The notes under the pieces: generated by a model | The model's input: the letters and a program-made list of their open reading frames with translations, nothing else | What the model was told of the DNA's origin: nothing | Database searches by the model: none | Translations under genes and position numbers: made by a program | NCBI GenBank assembly: GCA_032117595.1 | Contig: JAULYZ010000011.1 | Location: 1-64,000 of the forward strand | DNA: 64,000 nt | DNA from: WLJO01 sp032117595 | GTDB taxonomy: Bacteria; Actinomycetota; Acidimicrobiia; Acidimicrobiales; Ilumatobacteraceae | Direction of reading: 5' to 3' | Shown here: piece after piece, positions 57,615-64,000 of the stretch | Layout of the letters: every line of letters starts with the position of its first letter | Position numbering within the stretch: the stretch's first letter is position 1

Positions 57615-58055
57615 ATGAGTGATCAGACGGTCAACCTCTCCTCATCGGGTCCCCCCGAGACGGTCCTCCCGGCTCCCGACCCCGCTGCTGCGCATGCGCT
57701 CCAGCAGGCACTGTCGGCGGAGTCCGACCGTCGCCGTGCGGAGGTTGCCGCCGTGGTTGCTCGTTGGCCGAGATACCTCGATGCCTGGGCGCGACTCGGC
57801 GACCTCGGGCGCGACGAGATCGAGCGCTACGCCTACTACCGAATCGGGTATCACCGTGGTCTCGACACACTTCGCGCCAATGGATGGCGGGGCTCAGGCT
57901 TCGTCCGCTGGCGTCACGAGACCAATCGGGGGTTCCTCCGGGCGCTCCGCGGTCTGGCGAAGAGCGCCTCGGCAATCGGGGAGCACGATGAGGCCGAGCG
58001 CTGCAGGCTCTTTGTCCTGCAACTCGACCCGAGTGGCATTCCCGACGAGGGCTGA
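57615..58055 (+). CDS. DUF3151 family protein
   Basis: 146 residues, matching the actinobacterial DUF3151 family: YLDAWARLGDLG, EIERYAYYRIGYHRGLD, GWRGSGFVRWRHETNRGFLRAL in pieces, and IGEHDEAERCRLFVLQLDP at the end. It is a small helical protein of unknown function, conserved in the phylum; in other actinobacteria it is found near metabolic genes. The start follows TAGGGT by 6 nt. The mobA-like gene begins 18 bp downstream. Confidence 0.9.
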   Translation: MSDQTVNLSSSGPPETVLPAPDPAAAHALQQALSAESDRRRAEVAAVVARWPRYLDAWARLGDLGRDEIERYAYYRIGYHRGLDTLRANGWRGSGFVRWRHETNRGFLRALRGLAKSASAIGEHDEAERCRLFVLQLDPSGIPDEG

Positions 58056-58073
58056 GAGCAAAGGCGGGGTTCT

Positions 58074-58643
58074 GTGGTCTCTGCGCACACCGGCACGCTC
58101 TCTGGTGCGGTACTGGTTGGCGGAGCAAGTCGTCGCATGGGTGTCGACAAGGCGACGCTCGAGGTGAACGGCGTCGCGATGGCGGAGCGGGTCTGCACAG
58201 CGATGGAGCAGGCCGGGGCCACGGAGGTCGTCACGGTGGGGGGTCCTTCGCGCGACCTCCGGTGGCGACATGTCGTCGATCGCTATCCGGGTGAGGGTCC
58301 ACTCGGCGGCATCATCACTGCGCTGTCGTCGCTGCCGGCGGGCCTCGTGCTGGTCGCGGCATGCGATCTTGCGTGGGTGACTGCCTCGGTCTTCCGCGCG
58401 CTGCTCGCAGGTCTGGGGGACGCCGACGTGGCGATCGCCCATTCCGGTCGCCCCGAGCCACTGTGCGCTCTCTGGGTGTCGCCTCGGTGCCTCGAACCGC
58501 TGGAGCACGCCTTTGCCGCTGGCGAACGAGCCGTCCACCGGGGGCTCGGGGCTCTGGAGATCGAGTCGATCGCGGTCGAGCCGCGGTGGCTCCGGAACGT
58601 CAATACGCCGGCCGACCTCGGCGACGATGGGGAACCCAACTGA
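58074..58643 (+). CDS. mobA: Molybdenum cofactor guanylyltransferase
   Basis: 189 residues. The nucleotide-binding motif GAVLVGGASRRMGVDKATL (about residues 11-29) is diagnostic of MobA; GPLGGIITAL and the metal-binding Asp in VAACDLAWV follow, with LCALWVSPRC. It transfers GMP to molybdopterin to form the bis-MGD or MGD cofactor. The C-terminal NVNTPADL is typical. GTG 58074 is the best start. The Mog-like protein at 60295 is a second molybdenum-cofactor gene nearby. Confidence 0.9.
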   Translation: MVSAHTGTLSGAVLVGGASRRMGVDKATLEVNGVAMAERVCTAMEQAGATEVVTVGGPSRDLRWRHVVDRYPGEGPLGGIITALSSLPAGLVLVAACDLAWVTASVFRALLAGLGDADVAIAHSGRPEPLCALWVSPRCLEPLEHAFAAGERAVHRGLGALEIESIAVEPRWLRNVNTPADLGDDGEPN

Positions 58644-58653
58644 CCTGAGCCAC

Positions 58654-58659
58654 TAGCGT
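58654..58659 (+). promoter_or_regulatory. Possible -10 element for rhodanese-rnd
   Basis: TAGCGT, 74 nt before ATG 58734. A ribosome site GGAGG (58718-58722) lies in front of the start, so the transcript would be leadered. Confidence 0.4.
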
Positions 58660-58733
58660 GACGCCGTCCCGACACGGTCGCTCCGGAGGGACGGATCGAG
58701 ATCAGGCTGTGAGAGCCGGAGGCAAGAGTTCCA

Positions 58734-59057
58734 ATGTCGACACCCGAGGTATCCGTGAACGAGCTCGCCCGGCTCTGCGCCGCTGGTTCGGTCGAACTCG
58801 TCGATGTCCGCAACCCCGATGAGTACGCAACCGCGCACGTGCCAAAGGCCCGATTGCTCCCGCTCCCTCAGATCCCCGACAGCCTTTCCGGGTTCCCCAA
58901 GGACCGACCGGTCCACGTGATCTGCGCCTCGGGCGGTCGTAGCGCCCGCGTCGTGGCATTTCTCCGTGAACAGGGCATCGATGCCGTGAACGTCAGCGGT
59001 GGGACGTATGCATGGATCGATGCCGGCTACGAGGTGGCGACCGGCGATCCGTCGTGA
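58734..59057 (+). CDS. Rhodanese-like domain protein
   Basis: 107 residues, one rhodanese domain. VELVDVRNPDEYATAHVPKA (about residues 20-39) and the active loop ICASGGRSARV with Cys about residue 63 are complete. It transfers sulfane sulfur or acts as a sulfur carrier. It overlaps the rnd gene by 4 nt (GTGA), a pairing without clear functional sense. GGAGG precedes ATG 58734. Confidence 0.92.
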   Translation: MSTPEVSVNELARLCAAGSVELVDVRNPDEYATAHVPKARLLPLPQIPDSLSGFPKDRPVHVICASGGRSARVVAFLREQGIDAVNVSGGTYAWIDAGYEVATGDPS

Positions 59058-60238
59058 GCGCTGCGTGGGTCGCCGATCAGGACACATTCGAGCGTCTTGT
59101 TGACCTGCTCATCGCAGAACCCCGTTACGCGCTCGACACCGAGTTCCACCGTGAGCGGACGTACTACCCGAGGCTGGCACTCCTCCAGTTGGCGTGGTCC
59201 GGCGGGACTGCACTTGTCGATCCACTGGCCGTGGACATACAGGCACTCGGTCGGCTCCTGCGCAGTGATTCGCTCGCGGTGCTGCACGCAGCGCAACAGG
59301 ATCTCGACGTGCTCCAGACCGCCTGCGGCGTCCTCCCGGCTCGCCTGTTCGACACCCAACTCGCCGCGGGCTTCCTCGGTTACTCGACGCCATCGCTCTC
59401 AAGCCTCCTCGCCTCGGAACTGCGCGTCCAGGTGGCCAAGGGTGACCGACTCACGGATTGGCTCCAGCGCCCCCTCACTGATGAGCAGCGCGACTACGCA
59501 GCGAGCGACGTGGATCACCTTCTTGCGCTGCACGACCTGTTGTCCGATCAGTTGCGGTTGCAGGGGCGCCTCGACTGGGCACTTGCTGCATGCGAGGAAC
59601 TGCGCTGCCGCCCGACGGGTCCTGCCGACCCCGACGGTGCGTGGCTCCGTATCAAGGATGCCCGGGTCCTCAAGCCGAAGAATCGGGGGGTGGCGCGAGC
59701 CGTTGCTGCGTGGCGCGAACGCCGTGCAGCGTCGAGCGACATCCCGGTTCGTCAGGTGCTCCCCGATCTCGCCGTGCTCGGCATTGCCCAGCGCATGCCG
59801 CGTACCGCTGCGGAACTCTTGTCGTGCCGTGGGGTCGACGAACGCCACTCACGCGGGCGGATCGGGGAGGAGATCCTCGTGGCCGTGGCGCGCGGGCGGG
59901 ACGAAGAACCCACACTTCCGGTACCAGAGGGGGAGGAACTGGCGCGCTCGCTCAGGCCGGCCGTCACACTCGTGTCGGCGTGGATCAGCGAACTCAGCAG
60001 GCAGCGTCGTATCGACACCTCGCTCGTCGCGACACGCAACGACCTCGTCGCGTTCCTCCGTGGCGATGCCGACGCCCGCCTTGCGCACGGCTGGCGAGCC
60101 GAGTTCGTCGGTGACGACATCCGTCGTCTTGTGGAGGGTCGAGCTGCCCTCTCCTTCGATGGCAGGGGCGGCCTCCTCCTCACGCCGATCGAGGCCCGTC
60201 ACGAGGTCGGCACGTCCGACGCTCAGCCCCTCGCCTGA
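59054..60238 (+). CDS. rnd: Ribonuclease D
   Basis: 394 residues. The DEDDy exonuclease motifs are present: YALDTEFHRE (Exo I), LHAAQQDLDVLQ (Exo II) and YAASDVDHLLALHDLL (Exo III with Tyr). Two HRDC-like helical regions follow (about 205-290 and 300-380). It trims the 3' ends of tRNA precursors and other RNAs. GTG 59054 overlaps the rhodanese stop by 4 nt. Composition and codon use match the neighbours. Confidence 0.92.
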   Translation: MSAAWVADQDTFERLVDLLIAEPRYALDTEFHRERTYYPRLALLQLAWSGGTALVDPLAVDIQALGRLLRSDSLAVLHAAQQDLDVLQTACGVLPARLFDTQLAAGFLGYSTPSLSSLLASELRVQVAKGDRLTDWLQRPLTDEQRDYAASDVDHLLALHDLLSDQLRLQGRLDWALAACEELRCRPTGPADPDGAWLRIKDARVLKPKNRGVARAVAAWRERRAASSDIPVRQVLPDLAVLGIAQRMPRTAAELLSCRGVDERHSRGRIGEEILVAVARGRDEEPTLPVPEGEELARSLRPAVTLVSAWISELSRQRRIDTSLVATRNDLVAFLRGDADARLAHGWRAEFVGDDIRRLVEGRAALSFDGRGGLLLTPIEARHEVGTSDAQPLA

Positions 60239-60280
60239 TACGTGTCCCGATACGCCGACCCCGCGCGGTCTGTTGCCGGA

Positions 60281-60286
60281 TACCGT
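60281..60286 (+). promoter_or_regulatory. -10 element (leaderless) for the 60295 start
   Basis: TACCGT, 8 nt before ATG 60295. Confidence 0.45.
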
Positions 60287-60294
60287 TCGCCAGC

Positions 60295-60789
60295 ATGAGT
60301 GATGGCGAGGGCGCAGCGACGGGCCTGCAGGCGAAGGTGCTCACGGTGTCCGACGGCGTCGTCGCCGGAACCAGGGTCGACACGAGTGGCGTTGCACTGG
60401 TCGAGCAACTCCGGTCGGTGGGCTTCGAGGTGGTGGAGCATCGCGTCGTGGCCGACGGCGTTGCGACTGTGGCCGACGCGCTCGTCGGGATGACGACCAA
60501 TTTCTCCGGACTTGTGGTCACCACGGGCGGCACCGGCTTTGCCCCGCGTGACCAGACCCCCGAGGGGACGAGGGCAATACTCGAGCGCGAAGCCCCCGGC
60601 ATCGCCGAGGCCTGCCGCGCCGTCAATCCCTTGGGCCGGCTTTCGCGCGGCATCGCAGGGATCGTGGGCCACAGCATCGTGGTCAACCTGCCGGGTTCGC
60701 CGAAGGGATGTGTGGAGCAACTCGCAGCAGTGCTCGACGTGCTGCCCCACGCGCTCCGCCTGCTCGCCGACGCTCCCACGCAGCACTGA
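60295..60789 (+). CDS. Molybdenum cofactor biosynthesis protein, MogA/MoaB family
   Basis: 164 residues. KVLTVSDGVVAGTRVDTSG near the N-terminus, GLVVTTGGTGFAPRDQTPEG (about residues 73-92) with the conserved GGTG and Asp, and VVNLPGSPKGCVEQL. These match the MPT adenylyltransferase fold (MogA/MoaB/CinA-like). It activates molybdopterin for metal insertion. With mobA 1.7 kb upstream the organism can evidently make a molybdenum cofactor; the moa genes are not visible. Confidence 0.9.
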   Translation: MSDGEGAATGLQAKVLTVSDGVVAGTRVDTSGVALVEQLRSVGFEVVEHRVVADGVATVADALVGMTTNFSGLVVTTGGTGFAPRDQTPEGTRAILEREAPGIAEACRAVNPLGRLSRGIAGIVGHSIVVNLPGSPKGCVEQLAAVLDVLPHALRLLADAPTQH

Positions 60790-60849
60790 TCGGATCCCTG
60801 TTCGCCGGGAGCAACCAGTTATTCGGGACTGCGCTCGCGTGCCAACCCG

Positions 60850-60855
60850 TACACT
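60850..60855 (+). promoter_or_regulatory. -10 element (leaderless) of hisG
   Basis: TACACT, 7 nt before GTG 60863, which sets the hisG start. Confidence 0.5.
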
Positions 60856-60862
60856 GCGGGCC

Positions 60863-61735
60863 GTGCTGCGACTGGTCCTGCCGAAAGGTTCGCTCGAGAA
60901 GGCGACATTCGATCTGTTCGAGGCGGCCGATCTGCCGATCAGCCGATCGTCATCGGTCGACTACAAGGCCACCATCGACGATCCCCGTATCGCCGAGGTC
61001 CGGATCCTGCGGCCCCAGGAGATCCCGGTGTACGTCGCAGAGGGACTCTTCGACATCGGCATCACCGGCCGGGACTGGGTCGAGGAGACCGCCAGCGATG
61101 TCGCCTCGCTCGGCGAACTGAGGTACTCCAAGGCAACGTCGAACCCAGTGAAGGTGGTTGTTGCGGTCGCCGGTGATTCCACCGCAACATCGGTTCGTGA
61201 CCTCCCCCAGGGTGTGCGCGTGACGAGTGAGTACCCGGAACTCACCCGCCGTTTCTTCGCCGAGCGCGGCATCAGTGCCGATGTCCGTCTGTCGTACGGC
61301 GCAAGCGAGGCCAAGATCCCCGACATCGCCGACTGTGTGGTCGACATCACCGAGACCGGGCGCGCCCTGCGCGCGGCGGGCCTCAAGATCATCGACACGA
61401 TCTTGGTCTCGTACACCGAGCTCATCGCCAACCGGTCGAGCTTCGCCGATCCCGCCAAGCGTCACGCAATGGAGCAGGTGATGACACTGCTCACCGGCAC
61501 TCTCGAGGCCCGGGGCAAGACCTTGGTGAAATTGAACGTGTCGGAGACCCAGTTCGACGCCGTACTGCGTGCGCTCCCGTCGGCCAAGTCGCCGACGGTG
61601 GCCAAGCTTGCCGACGGCGGCTATGCCGTGGAAGCGGTCGTGGAGAAGCGCACCATCAACGTGCTCATCCCGGCGCTCAAGGATGCGGGGGCCTCCGACA
61701 TCTTGGAGTTGCCGATCTCCAAGATCGTCCACTGA
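60863..61735 (+). CDS. hisG: ATP phosphoribosyltransferase (long form)
   Basis: 290 residues, the long HisG with the C-terminal ACT-like domain. VLPKGSLEKATFDLFE, DIGITGRDWVEE, VRVTSEYPELTRRFF, LSYGASEAKIPDIAD and the PRPP-binding VVDITETGRALRAAG are typical; the C-terminal VAKLADGGYAVEAVV is the histidine-feedback domain. It starts histidine synthesis. GTG 60863 follows TACACT by 7 nt and gives the family start (VLRLVLPKG). Neighbouring hisE, often upstream in actinobacteria, is not seen. Confidence 0.95.
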   Translation: MLRLVLPKGSLEKATFDLFEAADLPISRSSSVDYKATIDDPRIAEVRILRPQEIPVYVAEGLFDIGITGRDWVEETASDVASLGELRYSKATSNPVKVVVAVAGDSTATSVRDLPQGVRVTSEYPELTRRFFAERGISADVRLSYGASEAKIPDIADCVVDITETGRALRAAGLKIIDTILVSYTELIANRSSFADPAKRHAMEQVMTLLTGTLEARGKTLVKLNVSETQFDAVLRALPSAKSPTVAKLADGGYAVEAVVEKRTINVLIPALKDAGASDILELPISKIVH

Positions 61736-61752
61736 GCGGGACAGGCCTTTCG

Positions 61753-61974
61753 ATGCTCGGTACTCGAAACGGGACCGTCTCGGAGTTCGACGGAGCGAGC
61801 GGACTCGGCGTCGTGTCCGATGTTGCGGGGGAGCGCTGGCCGTTCCACTGCGTCTCGATCGTGGACGGGACCCGCACGATCGAGCCAGGAACCCCGGTGG
61901 AGTTCGTCGTCGAGGTCCGGGTGTCGAGGCTGGAAGCGGTCTCGATCCGCCCAGTGGCCTCGTCGCCGGGTTGA
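61753..61974 (+). CDS. Small cold-shock-domain-like protein
   Basis: 73 residues. NGTVSEFDGASGLGVVSD, WPFHCVSIVDGTRTI, GTPVEFVVEV and EAVSIRPV match the small actinobacterial cold-shock-like proteins, a single five-strand OB-fold. They carry the FHC...I(V)DGTR block instead of the standard RNA-binding RNP1 (KGFGFI). It may bind RNA or single-stranded DNA, but the aromatic RNP residues are largely missing. It starts 17 bp after hisG and is possibly cotranscribed with it. Confidence 0.78.
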   Translation: MLGTRNGTVSEFDGASGLGVVSDVAGERWPFHCVSIVDGTRTIEPGTPVEFVVEVRVSRLEAVSIRPVASSPG

Positions 61975-62026
61975 TCGAACACCGTCGAGTGTCCTCGCCG
62001 TCCCGACGTGGTGGGCCCCGGTGTTC

Positions 62027-62341
62027 CTAGCCGGCGAGCGTGCCCTTGATCTGGACGAAGGCGAGGCGGATATTGGCGAGGGCGTCGCGCAACGTCTCCT
62101 CGTCGGGGCCGAGCCGGTCGGCGAGTCCCTCCACCAGACAGGCCAGGGCGTCGATGGCCAGGGCGGCCGACGCAAGGTTGGGCGGGGTCGCCGTGAGGTG
62201 CAGCGCACCGAACTCGTAGAGACCGATGGCGTGGTTGACCACCACCTGATGGGCGGGCTCGCTGAGCAGGCGCTCCCGGGCCTGTGCGAGCTCCGCCAGG
62301 GCCTGGGCCTCGAGGTCCTGATCTGCGGTTTCGTCGGCCAT
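62027..62341 (-). CDS. DUF1844-like small protein
   Basis: 104 residues. It is a helical protein with VVVNHAIGLYEFGALHLTATPPNLASAALAIDALACLVEGL (in pieces) and ALANIRLAFVQIKG. The pattern of helix, then aALAIDALACLVEGL..., ending with LAFVQ, resembles the DUF1844 proteins often encoded next to infC in actinobacteria. The function is unknown. TAGCGT 7 nt upstream of ATG 62341 overlaps with the infC promoter. Confidence 0.72.
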   Translation of the reverse strand: MADETADQDLEAQALAELAQARERLLSEPAHQVVVNHAIGLYEFGALHLTATPPNLASAALAIDALACLVEGLADRLGPDEETLRDALANIRLAFVQIKGTLAG

Positions 62342-62347
62342 TCGGGG

Positions 62348-62354
62348 TACGCTA
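62348..62354. promoter_or_regulatory. Overlapping bidirectional -10 (DUF1844-like / infC)
   Basis: The heptamer TACGCTA reads TACGCT on the plus strand (62348-62353, toward infC) and TAGCGT on the minus strand (62349-62354, 7 nt before ATG 62341). One near-palindromic site could drive both directions. The infC transcript would then carry a leader of about 215 nt. Confidence 0.5.
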
Positions 62355-62547
62355 GCGAGTCAACAACTGAGGCAAGCGGGAGCCGACCTCGTCGGGTCCC
62401 CACCCGGCCACCCGATTTCCCTTCCTCTCGAGCAGCGCTCGGCCGGCAGGGCGGAGTGCGTCCGGGTCGACCACATCGAATCGGTGCGCTGGTGCGTTCC
62501 GCTTCTCCGTGGCGCTTGGCTCGCCAGGAGAACATCGGAACAGGGAG

Positions 62548-62568
62548 ATGCCCATTGCACAGGAGTGA
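62548..62568 (+). other. In-frame leader minicistron before infC
   Basis: ATG followed by five codons and a TGA encodes MPIAQE. A CAGGGAG precedes the ATG. It is in the same frame as infC and ends 6 nt before the ATA. It could be a regulatory minicistron, or the true N-terminus interrupted by one stop; either is inference. Confidence 0.4.
62561..62565 (+). promoter_or_regulatory. Ribosome binding site of infC
   Basis: AGGAG, 9 nt before ATA 62575. It decides the start: no ATG, GTG, TTG or CTG lies at a suitable distance in frame. Confidence 0.55.
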
Positions 62569-62574
62569 ACGGCC

Positions 62575-63201
62575 ATAGCAACCGGCGCAGGCACCGAGCC
62601 GCGGTACAACGAGCGCATCCGGGCACGTGAGGTCCGGGTGATCGGTCCCGATGGCAGCCAGTTGGGCATCAAGACGGTCCCCGAGGCACTGTCACTGGCG
62701 AGACAACTCGATCTCGACCTGGTGGAAGTGGCCCCGCTGGCCAATCCGCCCGTCTGTCGCATCATGGACTACGGCAAGTACCGCTATGAGGAATCCCAGC
62801 GGGCCAAGGAGTCACGCAAGAAGACCACCCACGTCTCCGTCAAGGAGGTGAAGTTCCGACCCAAGATCGGACAGGGCGACTTCGACACCAAGGTCCGTCA
62901 CATCCGGGACTTCCTCCTCGAGGGTCACAAGGTCAAAGTCACGCTGCAGTTCCGCGGTCGCGAGATGGCGCACCCCGAACTCGGCGCGAAGGTGCTGAAC
63001 GGGGTCGCCGAACAGGTGGGCCCGCTCGCGAAGATCGAAGTGACACCGCGCCTCGACGGACGAAACATGACGATGGTGATGGTCCCGGACAAGAAAGCAG
63101 CGGCACCGAAGAAGTCCGGCGGATCAGACCGCCGGCCCGACTCAGAGTCCGTCGCTGACGATCCCGGAATCACCGAGCCCGTGGCACCTGCCGCGGAGTA
63201 A
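62575..63201 (+). CDS. infC: Translation initiation factor IF-3 (apparent ATA start)
   Basis: 208 residues. The N-domain starts EPRYNERIRAREVRVIGPDG, followed by the linker (MDYGKYRYEESQRAKESRKK) and C-domain (VKEVKFRPKIGQGDFDTKVRHI, FRGREMAHPELG), with a Pro/Ser/Asp-rich tail. IF-3 binds the 30S subunit and proofreads the start codon. The conserved N-terminus lies upstream of the first usual start (GTG 62638). In frame, the only acceptable codon after the TGA at 62566-62568 is ATA 62575, with AGGAG 9 nt upstream. Rare starts are known for infC (ATT in E. coli) and allow autoregulation. First of infC-rpmI-rplT. Confidence 0.9.
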   Translation: MATGAGTEPRYNERIRAREVRVIGPDGSQLGIKTVPEALSLARQLDLDLVEVAPLANPPVCRIMDYGKYRYEESQRAKESRKKTTHVSVKEVKFRPKIGQGDFDTKVRHIRDFLLEGHKVKVTLQFRGREMAHPELGAKVLNGVAEQVGPLAKIEVTPRLDGRNMTMVMVPDKKAAAPKKSGGSDRRPDSESVADDPGITEPVAPAAE

Positions 63202-63223
63202 CCACATCCACACACCGTGCAGG

Positions 63224-63237
63224 CCCCGCCTGCGGGG
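63224..63237 (+). other. Short hairpin between infC and rpmI
   Basis: CCCCG-CCTG-CGGGG stem-loop in the 72-bp gap between infC and rpmI. It might tune the relative amounts of the two transcripts, or be chance in GC-rich DNA. Confidence 0.35.
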
Positions 63238-63273
63238 TACGAAGAGAACCCTCCAACGACCGAGGACAAGACC

Positions 63274-63471
63274 ATGCCCAAGATGAAGACGAGCAAGACC
63301 GCTGCGAAGCGGTTCCGCAAGACCGGAACCGGCAAGCTGCAGCGCCAGCAGGCAATGCGACAGCACCTGTTCGAGAAGAAGCCGAGCACCCGTACCCGTC
63401 GTCTCGACGGCAACGTCGACGTGCACCCCGGCGACGAGAAGAAGATCAAGCGACTGCTCGCCGAGCGCTGA
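63274..63471 (+). CDS. rpmI: 50S ribosomal protein L35
   Basis: 65 residues, standard length. MPKMKTSKTAAKRFRKTGTG and the conserved basic QHLFEKKPSTRTRRL are typical of L35; a very basic small protein of the large subunit. ATG 63274 is preceded by a GAGGACAAGACC stretch. Second gene of infC-rpmI-rplT, a nearly universal order. Confidence 0.97.
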   Translation: MPKMKTSKTAAKRFRKTGTGKLQRQQAMRQHLFEKKPSTRTRRLDGNVDVHPGDEKKIKRLLAER

Positions 63472-63500
63472 GCATCACGAGGACGTAGGAGGAGACACAC

Positions 63501-63857
63501 ATGGCACGGGTCAAGCGCGCCGTCAACGCAAAGAAGCACCACAAGGCGATTCTCGAGAAGGCCCAGGGCTATTACGGCAACCGCAGCCGTTCGTTCCGGG
63601 CAGCCAACGAGGCCGTCCTGCACGCAGGGCAGTACGCATTCCGCGACCGCCGCGCCCGCAAGGGCGAGTTCCGCCGACTCTGGATCCAGCGGATCAACGC
63701 CGGATGCCGGGCGAACGACATGTCCTACAGCCAGTTCATCGCCGGGCTGAATGCAGCGGGTATCGAGGTGGACCGCAAGGTGCTCGCCGATCTCGCTGTC
63801 ACCGATGCGGCGGCATTCGCCAGCCTCGTCCAGTCGGCGAAGTCAGCCCTCGGCTGA
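63501..63857 (+). CDS. rplT: 50S ribosomal protein L20
   Basis: 118 residues. ARVKRAVNAKKHHKAILEKA at the N-terminus, GYYGNRSRSFRAANEAV, and RLWIQRINAGCRANDMSYSQFI match L20, an early 23S rRNA-binding assembly protein. A strong GGAGGAG (63488-63494) lies before ATG 63501. In many bacteria L20 represses its own operon. The next gene begins 6 bp after the stop. Confidence 0.98.
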   Translation: MARVKRAVNAKKHHKAILEKAQGYYGNRSRSFRAANEAVLHAGQYAFRDRRARKGEFRRLWIQRINAGCRANDMSYSQFIAGLNAAGIEVDRKVLADLAVTDAAAFASLVQSAKSALG

Positions 63858-63863
63858 TCCCTG

Positions 63864-64000
63864 ATGGAGCCGCTCGGCTTCACCAATCCACAGATCCAGC
63901 GACTGCGGCGCCTCATCGGGCGCCGCAGTGCGCGTCGGGACGAGGGTGCGTTCGTCGTCGAGGGCGCTGTGCTCGTCGGCGAGGCCCAGCGGGCCGGCTG
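63864..64000 (+). CDS. SpoU/TrmH family RNA methyltransferase (N-terminus, partial)
   Basis: 45 residues before the right edge. NPQIQRLRRLIGRRSARRDE followed by GAFVVEGAVLVGEAQRAG matches the N-terminal substrate-binding domain of the 23S rRNA 2'-O-methyltransferases of the RlmB/TsnR type, which in actinobacteria often follow rplT. It would methylate rRNA with SAM; the SPOUT knot lies outside the window. ATG 63864 is 6 bp after the rplT stop. Confidence 0.85.
   Translation, partial: MEPLGFTNPQIQRLRRLIGRRSARRDEGAFVVEGAVLVGEAQRAG

Noticed and set aside
62566..62568. TGA in frame before infC read as selenocysteine or programmed read-through
   Set aside because: No hairpin of SECIS type follows, and the conserved IF-3 region starts only after the stop; reinitiation or an ATA start explains it better.
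1..64000. Mobile elements, defence systems, tRNA or rRNA genes
   Set aside because: I found no transposase, integrase, restriction, toxin-antitoxin or RNA-gene signatures, and gaps are too short for rRNA. Composition appears even throughout, so I see no island boundary.

Overview
The window looks like ordinary core chromosome of a high-G+C actinobacterium. The class Acidimicrobiia (Ilumatobacter/Microtrichales relatives) is my best inference. Reasons: dense, high-G+C coding with frequent GTG starts; mycothiol-type DinB/maleylpyruvate-isomerase proteins; an actinobacterial DUF3151 protein; a GuaB1-type IMPDH-family enzyme; menaquinone genes; and many SDR, SnoaL, LLM, enoyl-CoA hydratase and PPOX-like catabolic genes. 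I see no rRNA, tRNA, CRISPR, insertion sequence or prophage. Genes are packed tightly. No gene-free stretch exceeds 300 bp; the longest is the 233 bp in front of infC.

Layout. 1-5.2 kb: the 3' end of dnaE, an unknown protein, a nitroreductase, an anchored protein, and a NUDIX hydrolase downstream of a YyaL-type thioredoxin-domain protein. 5.3-11.4 kb: a loose menaquinone cluster (menE, menA, a menH-like hydrolase, menD) with an SDR and a FrnE/DsbA-like oxidoreductase. 11.4-20.4 kb: a DUF72 protein, a divergent ProA-family dehydrogenase, a mycothiol-type isomerase, an SDR, an LLM flavin oxidoreductase, panB-panC and a P1-family Ntn peptidase. 20.4-26.1 kb: a DinB-like protein, a minus-strand catabolic operon (enoyl-CoA hydratase, carboxylesterase, ThuA, SnoaL, nitroreductase) and a hexapeptide acyltransferase. 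26.1-32.5 kb: a DoxX protein, a heterodimeric ABC exporter and two lipoproteins. 32.5-44.3 kb: a ThuA-ADH operon, SDRs, a tandemly duplicated PPOX gene, a phosphatase-glycosyltransferase pair, a methyltransferase, a quinone oxidoreductase, and a TetR operon with two SnoaL proteins. 44.4-51.6 kb: ctaA, a nitronate monooxygenase, a phosphatase, an orphan substrate-binding lipoprotein, a crotonase, a J-domain protein, tsaC/sua5 and a hydrolase. 51.6-64 kb: guaB1-cmk-plsC, an M18 aminopeptidase, cofactor genes (mobA, mog), rhodanese and rnd, hisG, a mini cold-shock-like protein, a DUF1844-like protein, infC-rpmI-rplT and the start of a SpoU/TrmH rRNA methyltransferase.

Two regulatory patterns run through the window. 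About 26 start codons without a convincing Shine-Dalgarno sequence have a TAnnnT hexamer 6-8 nt upstream (10 nt in one further case). This fits -10 elements of leaderless mRNAs, and I used it to choose several starts. Inside operons, 4-nt ATGA/GTGA overlaps are common.

The most unusual observations are: a branched-chain-type substrate-binding lipoprotein whose two halves are in swapped order, consistent with circular permutation (46998-48311); an infC whose only well-placed start codon is ATA, preceded by an in-frame six-codon minicistron (62548-62580); the leaderless-promoter pattern, including two overlapping bidirectional -10 sites; and a recent tandem duplication of a flavin-binding protein gene. 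I found no evidence of a defence system, biosynthetic cluster or other multi-gene novel system.
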